Shown here piece by piece: positions 25,162-33,517 of a DNA stretch of 64,000 nt. The DNA lies in the NCBI GenBank assembly GCA_012839805.1, contig DUMU01000035.1, forward strand, positions 41,296 through 105,295. Reading direction: 5' to 3'. The stretch is from Bacillota bacterium. GTDB taxonomy: Bacteria > Bacillota > Limnochordia > Limnochordales > DUMU01. Position 1 is the stretch's first letter; each line of letters starts with the position of its first letter. Made by a program: the position numbers and the translations under genes. Below the pieces are notes generated by a model that made no database searches, was not told the origin of the DNA, and worked only from the letters and a program-made list of their open reading frames with translations.

Positions 25162-25885
25162 AGCGACGCTGCGGCTGAATACCAGACAGCGACAGCTCCT
25201 GCGCCAGGCCGGAGCCATCGCTCTGCTGGGCCTTTTTCTGCTTCTGCTCGCGCGGAGCCACTCCTTCACCGGGGAGACCTGGCAGCCGGGAAGCGGGGCA
25301 GTGACCGGTTACCGGAGCGAAAGCAGTTCACCCGCAGCCTCACCCGGTACTTCCTCGCCTGCCGCGACGTCTTTGGTGCCCGCTCGCAGTGGATCGGCAG
25401 GCAGCGGGGCGGCCGCCGGGGGGGGCGAGGGCGCCGCTTCGGTCATGGATACCGAGGGCCTCGATTCGTACCGGAGAGAGCTCGAGGAGATCCTGGAAGC
25501 AACGCTCTCGCAAGTGGCGGGCGCGGGCGGGGTAGAAGTCTTCGTTTCCCTGGCCGACTCGGGTCGGGTCGAGGTGATGGCGAGCGAGACGCGCGAGGTA
25601 AGCCGCAGTGAAGAACGGGAGAGCCAGAGCCGGCAGCGGAGCACACTGCAAGACCGCCTGACCCGGGAGCCGAGACTCGTGCGCCGCGGCCAGGAGGAGA
25701 GCCCGGTGGTTACCCGGCGCCTGCGCCCCGAGATCGCCGGGGTGCTGGTCATTGCCGAGGGAGCGGTACGGGACGAGGTGAGGCTCGAGCTTTCACAGGC
25801 CGTGGCCACCGCCCTGGGTCTGCCTTCTCACCGGGTGGCGGTGCTCCCGCGCGCGATGGACAGGGGCGGCATGATCCGGGAGTAG
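25154..25885 (+). CDS. spoIIIAG: Stage III sporulation protein AG
   Basis: Forms the large beta-barrel ring of the mother cell-forespore channel. It has a single N-terminal membrane helix (AGAIALLGLFLLLLARS), a Ser/Ala/Gly-rich linker, and a ring-building domain from about residue 105 (YRRELEEILEATLSQVAGAG, VEVFVSLADSGRVEVM). The domain ends with the RPEIAGVLVIAEGA stretch. GTG 25154 has a strong ribosome binding site (ggaggcggg) and overlaps spoIIIAF by 8 nt. The length is 243 residues. Confidence 0.92.
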   Translation: MGKATLRLNTRQRQLLRQAGAIALLGLFLLLLARSHSFTGETWQPGSGAVTGYRSESSSPAASPGTSSPAATSLVPARSGSAGSGAAAGGGEGAASVMDTEGLDSYRRELEEILEATLSQVAGAGGVEVFVSLADSGRVEVMASETREVSRSEERESQSRQRSTLQDRLTREPRLVRRGQEESPVVTRRLRPEIAGVLVIAEGAVRDEVRLELSQAVATALGLPSHRVAVLPRAMDRGGMIRE

Positions 25886-25916
25886 GTGACGTAAGTTCAG
25901 GCAGGAGGGATGTACC

Positions 25917-26693
25917 GTGTTCATCGTAGTGGAAAGATGGGTCACCCGGACCGTGCTCGGGGTCATCATCCTGGCCATACTGGTCACTGCCTTTGTGCTG
26001 AGCAATGATGGAAAACCGGCACCGCCGCCGGCCGGGGGTGATTCCCACTGGACCTCCACCAGCACTACCGGCGGCCCGGTGGCCGGCCGGACGGTAGCCG
26101 GCGTAGCCGGCGGAATGTCTGGTGCGGCTCCGGCTCCGGCGGGTGGCTCCGGCGTAGCAGTGCCGGGCGGGATGAGTGAATCCGCCAGCGAGCGCCCGGC
26201 CTCCGGGAGTGAGGTCGACCCGGACCAGAAAGGCGATAACGCCGGCCCCGGGGCCACGTCCGGTCAGGCCGGAGCCTCCGGGACCGCAGCCTTCGAGGCG
26301 AGTTCACCGGATAGCAGCGAAGCGCTCCCCGCCGGAACCACCGGCAGCTTCTTTGCCCGCTACCGGCTGGACCGGGCCCGAACCCGCAGCCAGCAAATGG
26401 AGCTCTATAACCGGATGCTCTCCGACAGCGCGTTGGGCGAGGAGGTCCGGGAACAGGCCCAGCAGGAACTCATGACCTTGGCTTCGCAGGAGGAGAAAGA
26501 AACGAGCGCGGAGAACCTCCTCCGGGCCCGAGGGTACCGGGACGCGCTGGTCATTCTGGACCAGCGGGGAGCTACGGTGGTCATTCCGGACCAGGTGATG
26601 ACCAAAGAGAAGGCCGCTCAGATCGGGGAGCTGGTCCGCCGCATAACCGGAGTACCCCTGGATGCCATTTCGATCCTGCCGGTGGGGGTCTAA
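25917..26693 (+). CDS. spoIIIAH: Stage III sporulation protein AH
   Basis: Mother-cell partner of forespore SpoIIQ, forming the channel that bridges the intermembrane space. It has one N-terminal membrane helix (VLGVIILAILVTAFVLS), a long Gly/Ala/Pro/Ser linker to about residue 135, and a YscJ/FliF-like ring domain. Conserved pieces are SFFARYRLDRARTRSQQMEL, EEKETSAENLLRARGY and DALVILDQRGATVVI. The linker is longer than in Bacillus (258 residues in total). GTG 25917 follows caggaggg with 7-nt spacing. It is the last gene of the operon. Confidence 0.92.
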   Translation: MFIVVERWVTRTVLGVIILAILVTAFVLSNDGKPAPPPAGGDSHWTSTSTTGGPVAGRTVAGVAGGMSGAAPAPAGGSGVAVPGGMSESASERPASGSEVDPDQKGDNAGPGATSGQAGASGTAAFEASSPDSSEALPAGTTGSFFARYRLDRARTRSQQMELYNRMLSDSALGEEVREQAQQELMTLASQEEKETSAENLLRARGYRDALVILDQRGATVVIPDQVMTKEKAAQIGELVRRITGVPLDAISILPVGV

Positions 26694-26787
26694 TGGCGGC
26701 GGCCGGTGCAAAAGTTGTGGCGGGTGCTGCGGGGGCAGGGAGGGCCCGGACACTGCCGGGCGGGGGCGAGCTGCCGGCCGGTTCAGA

Positions 26788-26816
26788 TTGACACGAAAAC
26801 AGGGAAAACCTATAAT
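26788..26816 (+). promoter_or_regulatory. Perfect consensus sigma-A promoter upstream of accB
   Basis: TTGACA (26788-26793), 17 bp, TATAAT (26811-26816): an exact match to the vegetative consensus. Transcription would begin near 26823. An intrinsic terminator lies between this start and accB. Confidence 0.85.
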
Positions 26817-26855
26817 TGGTGGGACTTGAACCATCCCGCGAGCCGGGTGTCGCAG

Positions 26856-26886
26856 CTCAGGTTGGGCGGCGCCAACCTGAGTTTTT
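26856..26886 (+). terminator. Leader terminator (attenuator candidate) between promoter and accB
   Basis: CTCAGGTTGG (26856-26865) and CCAACCTGAG (26872-26881) form a perfect 10-bp stem with loop gcggcg, followed by five T residues (26882-26886). It lies about 60 nt after the predicted start site and 50 nt before accB. It could therefore terminate transcription prematurely or release a ~65-nt RNA. A small hairpin CCCG/CGGG lies just upstream of it. Confidence 0.8.
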
Positions 26887-26936
26887 CGTACGGGGGACGG
26901 AGCGCACGGGGTGGGTCGCAGCGCGGGGGTAAATCA

Positions 26937-27590
26937 ATGGGGTTGTCCATGGAGGATGTAAAGGAGCTCATCCGGCTCCTCGATGCTACGGACATCGTTG
27001 AGCTGCAGCTGGAGCTGGAAGCGGAAGGGGCGCGGCTTACCATCCGCAAGGCGGGGGCGTTTGCTACCGCCATGGGTAACGTGACGGCCTCCGTCGAAAG
27101 CGGGGAGGGAGGCAGGGGTGGCGTCCGGCCTACTATCGGCGAGGCCGGCGCGGATCGCCGGGGGCTCGGGGCGGGTCCGGGCGATACCGTAGCGCCGGCG
27201 ATGCCGGCCGCACCGGGAGGGAGCGCGACCCGGGAGAGTGCAGGGACGGTGGCCCGGGCGGACGGCACGCCGGGGGCGGAAGCTTTGGCGGCCGCGGGAG
27301 CCGGTCGGAAGGCGCAAGCGCAGGCACAGGCACGGGGAACGGCGAAGCCTCTCACGGAAGTGACGGCGCCCATGGTCGGGACGTTTTACCGGGCTCCCTC
27401 TCCGGGTGCTGAGCCCTTCGTCTCCGTCGATGACCACGTTGAGGTTGGCCAGACTTTGTGCATCATCGAGGCCATGAAACTCATGAACGAGATCCAGTCC
27501 GAGGTTTCCGGGCGCATTGCCGCCATTACCGCCGAGGATGGCCAACCGGTGGAGTACGGCCAGACGCTTTTCCTCATCGAGCCCGACTGA
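26937..27590 (+). CDS. accB: Acetyl-CoA carboxylase biotin carboxyl carrier protein
   Basis: Carries biotin between the carboxylase and carboxyltransferase of acetyl-CoA carboxylase, the first step of fatty-acid synthesis. The N-terminus ([22 protein letters not shown]) is the BCCP oligomerisation segment. A ~110-residue Ala/Gly/Pro linker follows, and the biotinyl domain starts near residue 140 ([20 protein letters not shown]). The biotinylated lysine is Lys181 in EAMKLMNEI. The linker is longer than usual (217 residues in total against ~160). ATG 26937 is preceded by gggggt; ATG 26949 is possible. The carboxyltransferase genes accA/accD are not in the window. Confidence 0.95.
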   Translation: MGLSMEDVKELIRLLDATDIVELQLELEAEGARLTIRKAGAFATAMGNVTASVESGEGGRGGVRPTIGEAGADRRGLGAGPGDTVAPAMPAAPGGSATRESAGTVARADGTPGAEALAAAGAGRKAQAQAQARGTAKPLTEVTAPMVGTFYRAPSPGAEPFVSVDDHVEVGQTLCIIEAMKLMNEIQSEVSGRIAAITAEDGQPVEYGQTLFLIEPD

Positions 27591-27629
27591 GGGTGAAAGG
27601 ACGGAATATACGATGAGGGGTGTCGAGCG

Positions 27630-29102
27630 TTGTTCCGCAAGATCCTGATCGCCAACCGGGGCGAGATCGCGGTCCGGATCATCCGCACCTGCCAGGAGAT
27701 GGGGATCGCTACGGTGGCGGTCTATTCCGAGGCCGATCGCGACGCGCTCCACGTGCAGATGGCCGACGAGGCGATCTGTGTCGGACCCCCTCCTTCTGCC
27801 AAGAGTTACCTCAACGTGACCAATATCGTTTCCGCGGCCATGCTGACGGGCGTGGACGCCATTCACCCGGGGTACGGTTATCTTTCGGAGCAGGCGAGTT
27901 TCGCGGAGATCTGCGAAAGCCACGGGCTCATTTTCATTGGGCCACCGCCTTCCGCCATGGAGCTTTTGGGCAACAAGGCCATGGCTCGCCGCCGCATGCG
28001 AGAGGCCGGGCTACCGGTGCTGCCGGGCAGCGACGGCCCGGTGACGGACGTGAGCGAGGCATTGTCGGTGGCGGAGAGTATCGGCTACCCGGTGATGATC
28101 AAGGCGGTAGCCGGGGGCGGAGGCAAGGGGATGCGACTGGTGCGCAACGCCGAGGAACTCCGTCACCAGTTCGCTTTGGCCCGGGCCGAAGCGGCGGCCT
28201 CCTTCGGCGACGGCTCGCTCTATCTCGAGAAGTATCTCGACTCGCCGCGGCACATAGAAGTGCAGATCCTGGCGGACAGATACGGGCATACGGTTCACCT
28301 GGGGGAAAGGGAGTGCTCGCTGCAGCGGCGCCATCAGAAAGTGCTGGAGGAGGCGCCTTCTGCGGTGCTCACACCCGCCGAGAGAGCCCGCCTGGGTGAA
28401 CTCGCGGTGCGGGGTGCGGTCGCCGCCGGGTACGTCAACGCGGGGACGATGGAGTTCCTCATGGACCGGGAACGTAACTTCTATTTCTGCGAGGCGAACA
28501 CCCGCATCCAGGTGGAGCACCCGGTGACGGAGATGGTAACCGGGCTCGACCTGGTCAGGGAGCAGATTCGCATAGCCGCGGGCGAGGCACTGGGCTACGG
28601 GCAAGAGGCTATTCGCCTGCAAGGTCACGCCATCGAATGCCGGATCAACGCCGAAGATCCCGAGGCCGATTTCCGGCCTTCGCCAGGCCTCATCGAGTTC
28701 TACCACGCGCCCGGCGGCTTCGGTGTGCGCATGGATAGCCATATCTACAGCGGTTACGAAGTGCCCCCGTACTACGATTCGCTCCTTGGCAAGTTGATCG
28801 TATGGGCCAAGGACCGGCCGGAGGCGATATCCCGCATGCGCCGGGCCCTGGGTGAGCTGACGCTGGAAGGAGTTCACACCAACATTTCCATGCATCGCCG
28901 TGTCCTGCAAGACGATCGCTTCGTCCGGGGCGAGCTATCGACACGGCTTTTGGAGGAGATCCTGCGGCCGGAGGTGAAGTTGCCCTTCGTCAACGGATCG
29001 GTGCCCGTTTCCGCGCCCGGATCTGCCAACGGTCAGGTGACGGTCAGGAACGAAGAAGACGCTAGGGTGAGCGAAGAAGGCGCCAGGTTGAAGGAGGTCT
29101 AG
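27630..29102 (+). CDS. accC: Acetyl-CoA carboxylase biotin carboxylase subunit
   Basis: ATP-grasp enzyme that carboxylates the biotin on AccB. It begins FRKILIANRGEIAVRIIRTC from a TTG start with gaggggtg upstream. Signatures are the glycine-rich ATP loop VAGGGGKGMRLV near residue 162, RHIEVQILADRYG, ERECSLQRRHQKVLEEAPS and EANTRIQVEHPVTEM near 290. The biotin carboxylase C-terminal domain carries HAIECRINAEDP. At 490 residues it is ~40 longer than usual, the extra being a hydrophilic tail. It is 40 nt downstream of accB, in the same unit. Confidence 0.96.
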   Translation: MFRKILIANRGEIAVRIIRTCQEMGIATVAVYSEADRDALHVQMADEAICVGPPPSAKSYLNVTNIVSAAMLTGVDAIHPGYGYLSEQASFAEICESHGLIFIGPPPSAMELLGNKAMARRRMREAGLPVLPGSDGPVTDVSEALSVAESIGYPVMIKAVAGGGGKGMRLVRNAEELRHQFALARAEAAASFGDGSLYLEKYLDSPRHIEVQILADRYGHTVHLGERECSLQRRHQKVLEEAPSAVLTPAERARLGELAVRGAVAAGYVNAGTMEFLMDRERNFYFCEANTRIQVEHPVTEMVTGLDLVREQIRIAAGEALGYGQEAIRLQGHAIECRINAEDPEADFRPSPGLIEFYHAPGGFGVRMDSHIYSGYEVPPYYDSLLGKLIVWAKDRPEAISRMRRALGELTLEGVHTNISMHRRVLQDDRFVRGELSTRLLEEILRPEVKLPFVNGSVPVSAPGSANGQVTVRNEEDARVSEEGARLKEV

Positions 29103-29104
29103 CC

Positions 29105-29491
29105 ATGCCGGATGTCGAACGGAGTGAGTTGGGCGAGCTCCATATCGCCAACGAAGTGGTCAGCATCATTGCCGGGCTCGCGGCCACCGAAGTCCAGGGG
29201 ATAGCCGGGATGAGCGGCGGTATCGTTGGCGGCATCGCCGAAATGCTGGGGCGCCGGAATCTTTCCAAGGGGGTCAAGGTGGAAGTCGGGACGGAACAGG
29301 CCGCCATCGATCTTTACATCATCGTGGAGTACGGGGTTAGGATCCCGGAAGTGGCGGCGCAGGTTCAGGAAAACGTGAAACGGGCAGTGGAGAACATGAC
29401 GGGTCTGCAGGTCGTGGAAGTGAACGTCCATGTGCAAGGAGTGCATTTCCCTCAGGAGGAGCGGCCGGAAGAAGCGCCGCGGGTAAGGTGA
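29105..29491 (+). CDS. Asp23/Gls24 family envelope stress protein
   Basis: A 128-residue protein of the alkaline-shock family (YqhY-like in B. subtilis). The conserved core is LGELHIANEVVSIIAGLAAT, EVQGIAGMSGG, VKVEVGTEQAAIDLYIIVEYG and NMTGLQVVEVNVHVQGVHF. In staphylococci Asp23 is tethered to the membrane by AmaP, and the next two genes are AmaP and DUF2273 homologs, so the whole module is present. In Bacillus the homolog lies beside accBC and influences acetyl-CoA carboxylase activity, consistent with the placement here 3 nt after accC. Confidence 0.93.
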   Translation: MPDVERSELGELHIANEVVSIIAGLAATEVQGIAGMSGGIVGGIAEMLGRRNLSKGVKVEVGTEQAAIDLYIIVEYGVRIPEVAAQVQENVKRAVENMTGLQVVEVNVHVQGVHFPQEERPEEAPRVR

Positions 29492-30060
29492 ACATTGTAG
29501 ATCGGATTCTGGAAGCCATCGCTTTCGTCCTCTTTTTCGCCCTGGCAGTAGTCCTGGTGGTGGTGGCCCTGGGCTGGGATCCAACCCCCACCCTGGTGAC
29601 CTGGCTGCCGCGCCTGGCCATGGAGACGACCGCCCGGTGGCTGACCGGGGCCTTGGGCCTCTTTTTCCTGGTCCTCGGCGTCTATTTCCTGACCCGAGCG
29701 ACCTCCGGAGGGGCCGGCGAAGGAGCGGTGCCGGTGACCACCGAACCGGGGCCACTGGGTGACGTCCGGGTTTCCCTGCGCGCGGTGGAATCGCTGGTCT
29801 ACCGGGTCGTCCGCCAGGAGCGGGGGGTACGGGACAGCGAGGTCAAACTGCGTCACCATCCCGAGGGCCTGAGCATCGGCGTCCACCTGGTGGTCGAACC
29901 AGATGTGCCGATCCCCAGCCTCAGCGGCATGCTGCAGCGCCGGATTGCGGAGTACGTACACGAGACCGCCGGCATCCCGGTAACGGAGGTTCGGGTACTG
30001 GTCCGTAACGTGAGCCGGCCGCCACGGGCGGAGCGGACCGCGGGGACGCCCCGGTCCTGA
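29488..30060 (+). CDS. amaP: Alkaline shock response membrane anchor protein AmaP
   Basis: Two N-terminal membrane helices (AIAFVLFFALAVVLVVVALG and WLTGALGLFFLVLGVYFLT) form a hairpin. They are followed by an Asp23-like cytoplasmic domain (DVRVSLRAVESLVYRVVRQE, GLSIGVHLVVEPDVPI). It anchors Asp23 at the membrane. The GTG start overlaps the preceding stop (GTGA), showing translational coupling. The length of 190 residues is normal. Confidence 0.9.
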   Translation: MNIVDRILEAIAFVLFFALAVVLVVVALGWDPTPTLVTWLPRLAMETTARWLTGALGLFFLVLGVYFLTRATSGGAGEGAVPVTTEPGPLGDVRVSLRAVESLVYRVVRQERGVRDSEVKLRHHPEGLSIGVHLVVEPDVPIPSLSGMLQRRIAEYVHETAGIPVTEVRVLVRNVSRPPRAERTAGTPRS

Positions 30061-30090
30061 GCAGTTCGGGGGTCCGGAAGGGGCTTTGCC

Positions 30091-30333
30091 ATGTCTCGCG
30101 ATCAGGAGGGCCTCCCGGTCTGGTGGGGCTTTTTCGCCCGCCACCGGGGTAAACTCATAGGCACGCTGGCCGGGTTGCTCTTTGGCCTCATCGTTGTCCG
30201 CTGGGGTGTGATCGCCGGGCTGGTCCTGGCGGCGACCACGGGCGTGGGATACTGGATAGGGCGACGAGCCGACGAGGAGCAAAGCCTCCTCGGATATCTG
30301 CAGGGGCTTTGGCGACCCCGGAGCCGTGATTGA
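30091..30333 (+). CDS. DUF2273 small membrane protein
   Basis: An 80-residue protein with two close hydrophobic segments (GKLIGTLAGLLFGLIVVRWG and VIAGLVLAATTGVGYWIG), the DUF2273 layout. It regularly accompanies Asp23 and AmaP genes, and its exact role is unknown. The ATG lies 30 nt after amaP. Confidence 0.87.
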   Translation: MSRDQEGLPVWWGFFARHRGKLIGTLAGLLFGLIVVRWGVIAGLVLAATTGVGYWIGRRADEEQSLLGYLQGLWRPRSRD

Positions 30334-30349
30334 AAGGAAGAAGGGTTGG

Positions 30350-30769
30350 ATGACCCGTCACGAGGCGCGCCGGCTCGCTTTGCAGGTTCTCTACCAGGTG
30401 GACCTGGTGGCGACCCGCCCGGACGTTGCCCTGGAACGGGCAGCCCGTATGATGGGCTGTGAAGGTGAAGAGGGGCTCGATTATGCCGGCGAGGTGGTGC
30501 GGGGCGTCACCGAGCACCAGGCCGAGCTCGACCGGTGGATTCAGAAGTACGCGGTGGACTGGACGGTCGACCGCATGGCGGTAGTAGACCGTAATCTCCT
30601 GCGCATTGCCCTCTATGAGCTTTTGTTCCGGCCCGACATACCCCCGGCCGCGGCGGCTTCGGAGGCCGTGGAGCTCGCCAAGGAGTTTGGCGATACCGAC
30701 TCCCGCCGCTTCGTTAACGGCATCATCGGCAGCTTCCTGCGGGAACAGGCCGACCTGCTGAACCGTTGA
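30350..30769 (+). CDS. nusB: Transcription antitermination protein NusB
   Basis: An all-helical RNA-binding factor that, with NusE (S10), promotes antitermination in rRNA operons. ATG 30350 gives the usual start MTRHEARRLALQVLYQVDL and follows aaggaagaaggg; GTG 30326, overlapping the previous gene, is an alternative. Conserved C-terminal pieces are VVDRNLLRIALYELLFRPDI and RRFVNGIIGSFLRE, with ASEAVELAKEFGDTDS between them. The length of 139 residues is normal. It begins the nusB-Kae1-like-xseA-xseB-ispA stretch. Confidence 0.95.
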   Translation: MTRHEARRLALQVLYQVDLVATRPDVALERAARMMGCEGEEGLDYAGEVVRGVTEHQAELDRWIQKYAVDWTVDRMAVVDRNLLRIALYELLFRPDIPPAAAASEAVELAKEFGDTDSRRFVNGIIGSFLREQADLLNR

Positions 30770-30783
30770 AGCTCTTTCGTTCC

Positions 30784-31872
30784 ATGGCTCCTGCTTTCGT
30801 TCTCGGTCTTGATACCAGCGCCTACACGACCTCCATCGCCCTGCTGGACGAGGAGGGAAGGCTGGTCCACGAAGCCCGCCGGCGGCTTCCGGTCGCACCG
30901 GGAGAGCGCGGGCTGCGCCAGTCGGAGGCGCTTTTCCGCCACCTCCTCGTCCTGCCGGAGGTGCTGGAGGAAGCCTCGGCCCGCCTCACGGGTGGACGGG
31001 CCGGGGAGGAGGCTTTGCCCCTGCTGGCGGTGGCGGCCAGCACCGCGCCGCGGCCGCGGCCCGAATCCTATCTCCCCGTCTTCCGAGCCGGAGAGCGAAT
31101 GGGACGGGCGCTCGCCGCCGTGGCGGGCGCGCCGTTTTTCCCTTTGAGTCATCAGGAGGGCCACCTGCTGGCGGTCTGGTACGAAAAACAGCAGGAAGCA
31201 ACCGGGCGACAGGGGTTGGCGGTGGGAGCCGGTGAAGTTGCCGGTGAGAAAGATGGAGACTTTCTCCTTTTGCATGTATCCGGCGGAACCACCGAATTGC
31301 TGCACGTGCAGCCCGACCGGAGGGGGCAGACGGTCTCGGGCTTCACCCTCGAGGAGCTGGGAGGATCGGTGGACCTGAAGGCGGGGCAGTTCGTCGATCG
31401 GGTGGCCGTTGCCCTGGGCCTCCCCTTTCCGGGCGGCCCGGCCCTGGAACGGTTGGCAGCGGCCGCCCCTTCGGTTAAGCTGGAAGGGCATCCACGCCTG
31501 CCGGTGGGTGGGCGGGGACTTCGGGTCAGCTTCTCCGGACCGGCCACCCAGGCCGAGCGGTGGGTAAAACGAGGAGTGCCGGCGGCGGTGGTGGCGCAGG
31601 CAGTTCAAGAGTGTCTGGTAGAAACGTTGCTGCAACTGGTGGCCGCCGGCTGGGAGATACTCCCCCAACGCCCCCTTTTCGTGGTGGGGGGTGTGGCGGC
31701 CAACGGGGTTTTGCGGCAGCGCCTGGTCGAAGAGGCCTCCCGGCGTGGGGCAACGGTGTATTTCGCCTCCCCGGAGCGGAGCACGGACAACGCGGTAGGC
31801 GTCGCCTACGGGGGCTGGCGGGCCTGGAAGGAAAGGGAGAAAGCAAGATGGGCGAGGCACTACGACGAGTGA
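30784..31872 (+). CDS. Kae1-like (TsaD-related) ASKHA ATPase domain protein
   Basis: A protein with the TsaD/Kae1 fold that is not canonical TsaD. It starts [21 protein letters not shown] and keeps phosphate-binding LHVSGGTTELLHV, EELGGSVDLKAGQFVDRVAVALGLPFPGGPALE in pieces, and VVGGVAANGVLRQRL. The iron-ligand region is altered: the usual HxxxH appears as PFFPLSHQEGHLLAV, which retains two histidines. In many Clostridia a paralog like this lies next to xseA, and its function is unknown; canonical TsaD makes tRNA t6A. Neither ATG 30784 nor the overlapping TTG 30766 has a clear ribosome binding site. It overlaps xseA by 25 nt. Confidence 0.8.
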   Translation: MAPAFVLGLDTSAYTTSIALLDEEGRLVHEARRRLPVAPGERGLRQSEALFRHLLVLPEVLEEASARLTGGRAGEEALPLLAVAASTAPRPRPESYLPVFRAGERMGRALAAVAGAPFFPLSHQEGHLLAVWYEKQQEATGRQGLAVGAGEVAGEKDGDFLLLHVSGGTTELLHVQPDRRGQTVSGFTLEELGGSVDLKAGQFVDRVAVALGLPFPGGPALERLAAAAPSVKLEGHPRLPVGGRGLRVSFSGPATQAERWVKRGVPAAVVAQAVQECLVETLLQLVAAGWEILPQRPLFVVGGVAANGVLRQRLVEEASRRGATVYFASPERSTDNAVGVAYGGWRAWKEREKARWARHYDE

Positions 31873-33146
31873 TCCCTTCCCTTTTACCTTTGCCCGGGGA
31901 GGAGATCCTCACGGTGAGCCAGCTCACCGCGGAGATCAAGGCGCGCCTCGAGGGTTACCCGCGGTTTCGCTTCCTGTGGGTGCGGGGAGAGATATCCAAT
32001 TTCAAGCGCCATAGTTCCGGGCACCTGTACTTCACCCTCAAGGACCAGGGGGCGGCGGTGCGGTGCGTCATGTTCCGCAGCGCCGCCAGCGGCCTTTCGT
32101 TTGTTCCGGCGAGCGGGCTGGAGGTGATCGCTGCCGGTTCACTCAAAGTGTACGAGGCGGGCGGCGAGTACGAGCTGGTGGTGGAGGCGCTGGTGCCGGC
32201 CGGGGTGGGGCAATGGTTCATCCGGTTCGAGGAGCTAAAAAGGAAGCTGGCCGCCGAGGGGTTGTTCGCGGCGGAAAGGAAGCGGCCGCTGCCCTTCTTC
32301 CCGCGGCGGGTGGGAGTGGTCACCTCCCCCACCGGGGCAGCCATACGGGATATCATCAAGGTCCTCAGCCGGCGGGCCCCCGGGATCGAAGTCTTGATCT
32401 CGCCCTGCCTCGTGCAGGGGGAGGGGGCGCCGGCCTCCATCATCCGGGCCTTGCAGCGGCTTTTGCCATTCCGGCCGGAGGTGGTAATCGTCGGGCGGGG
32501 AGGCGGCTCTGTCGAGGATTTGCAGGCTTTCAACGACGAGGAGCTCGCCCGGGCGATCGCCGCCTATCCGTACCCGGTGGTTTCCGCGGTGGGGCATGAA
32601 ATCGATTTTACCATCGCCGACTTCGTAGCCGACCAGCGCGCTCCGACCCCGTCGGCCGCCGCGGAGATGGTGGTGCCCGACCGGCGGGAATTGCGGCACC
32701 GGGTACAGGGGTATGCTCGGCGCCTGGAGCTGGGGGCAAGACGGTTCGTGGATATCCGCCGGCTCCGGGTGGAACGGCTGCTCTCCCGGCCGGTGTGGAG
32801 GCGGCCGCTGGATCTCATCCACGAGCGGAGGCGGCGGGTGGATGACGTATGGACGAGGGCAGAGGCCGCGGTGGCGGAACGGCTGGCGGAGGGGCGCGAG
32901 CGGCTGGCTTTGCTCGCCGGGCGGCTTGAGGGCTTGAATCCCCTGGCGGTGCTGGCCCGCGGGTACGCGGTCTGTGAACGGGCCGGCGACGGCCGGTTGG
33001 TGGCGCGGGCCGGGCAGGTGACGGCGGGGGATGAACTGCGGGTGCGATTCGTGGACGGGGCGGTGGAGTGCGTGGCGCAGGCAGTTCACGAGGAGGGAGA
33101 GGGTGAGGCGGGATGCGGCCCGAGCAAGCGGCTGAAGACGAACTGA
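31848..33146 (+). CDS. xseA: Exodeoxyribonuclease VII large subunit
   Basis: Catalytic subunit of ExoVII, which degrades single-stranded DNA from both ends. ATG 31848 follows aaagggag. An N-terminal OB fold (LTVSQLTAEIKARLEG, LWVRGEISNFKRHSSGHLYF) precedes the catalytic domain (RVGVVTSPTGAAIRDIIKVL, VVIVGRGGGSVEDLQAFNDE, VSAVGHEIDFTIADFVADQRAPTPSAAAE in pieces). A coiled-coil region and the C-terminal LNPLAVLARGYAVCE follow. At 432 residues the length is normal. It overlaps both neighbours. xseA-xseB-ispA next to the OLE RNA is a recognised arrangement. Confidence 0.96.
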   Translation: MGEALRRVIPSLLPLPGEEILTVSQLTAEIKARLEGYPRFRFLWVRGEISNFKRHSSGHLYFTLKDQGAAVRCVMFRSAASGLSFVPASGLEVIAAGSLKVYEAGGEYELVVEALVPAGVGQWFIRFEELKRKLAAEGLFAAERKRPLPFFPRRVGVVTSPTGAAIRDIIKVLSRRAPGIEVLISPCLVQGEGAPASIIRALQRLLPFRPEVVIVGRGGGSVEDLQAFNDEELARAIAAYPYPVVSAVGHEIDFTIADFVADQRAPTPSAAAEMVVPDRRELRHRVQGYARRLELGARRFVDIRRLRVERLLSRPVWRRPLDLIHERRRRVDDVWTRAEAAVAERLAEGRERLALLAGRLEGLNPLAVLARGYAVCERAGDGRLVARAGQVTAGDELRVRFVDGAVECVAQAVHEEGEGEAGCGPSKRLKTN

Positions 33147-33517
33147 GGCGGGAGGCGGGCGAACCGGCGACCGAGCCTGCTTTCGAGGAGGCACTCCGGC
33201 GGCTGGAGGGGGTCGTGGAGAAGCTGGAGGCGGGCGAGAGCTCCCTGGCGGAGGCGTTACGCCTGTTCGAGGAAGGGGTGGGGCTGGTCCGCGTATTGAA
33301 CCGCCAGCTCGAGCAGGCCGAGCTGCACATCCGCGAGCTGCGGGAGCAACTGGACGGCAGTGTGGTGGCGGTGCCGTTCGAGGCGACCGGGGCAGGTGAC
33401 CACGAAGGCGGCCGGGGAGGCGGCCAGGGCCAGGGGAGCGGCCAGGGGGGCGTCCCGGGGGACGGCCAGGCCGAAGCGGGAAGAGGCCGCGGAGAGGTGG
33501 ACGAAGAGGATGAGTAG
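33113..33517 (+). CDS. xseB: Exodeoxyribonuclease VII small subunit
   Basis: A small helical hairpin protein that binds the coiled coil of XseA. The conserved segment is FEEALRRLEGVVEKLEAGE, SSLAEALRLFEEGVGLVR and LEQAELHIREL (residues ~20-78). The remaining ~55 residues are a Gly/Gln/Glu-rich low-complexity tail, making it 134 residues against the usual ~80. It overlaps xseA by 34 nt and ispA by 8 nt. Confidence 0.93.
   Translation: MRPEQAAEDELRREAGEPATEPAFEEALRRLEGVVEKLEAGESSLAEALRLFEEGVGLVRVLNRQLEQAELHIRELREQLDGSVVAVPFEATGAGDHEGGRGGGQGQGSGQGGVPGDGQAEAGRGRGEVDEEDE

Noticed and set aside
26818..26890. A complete tRNA gene on the minus strand
   Set aside because: Only the T-arm-like 15-mer is present; the flanks do not give a T-stem, anticodon arm or acceptor stem.
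26706..26936. N-terminal extension of AccB by 77 codons
   Set aside because: The extension runs through a perfect promoter and an intrinsic terminator, and the conserved BCCP start matches ATG 26937.
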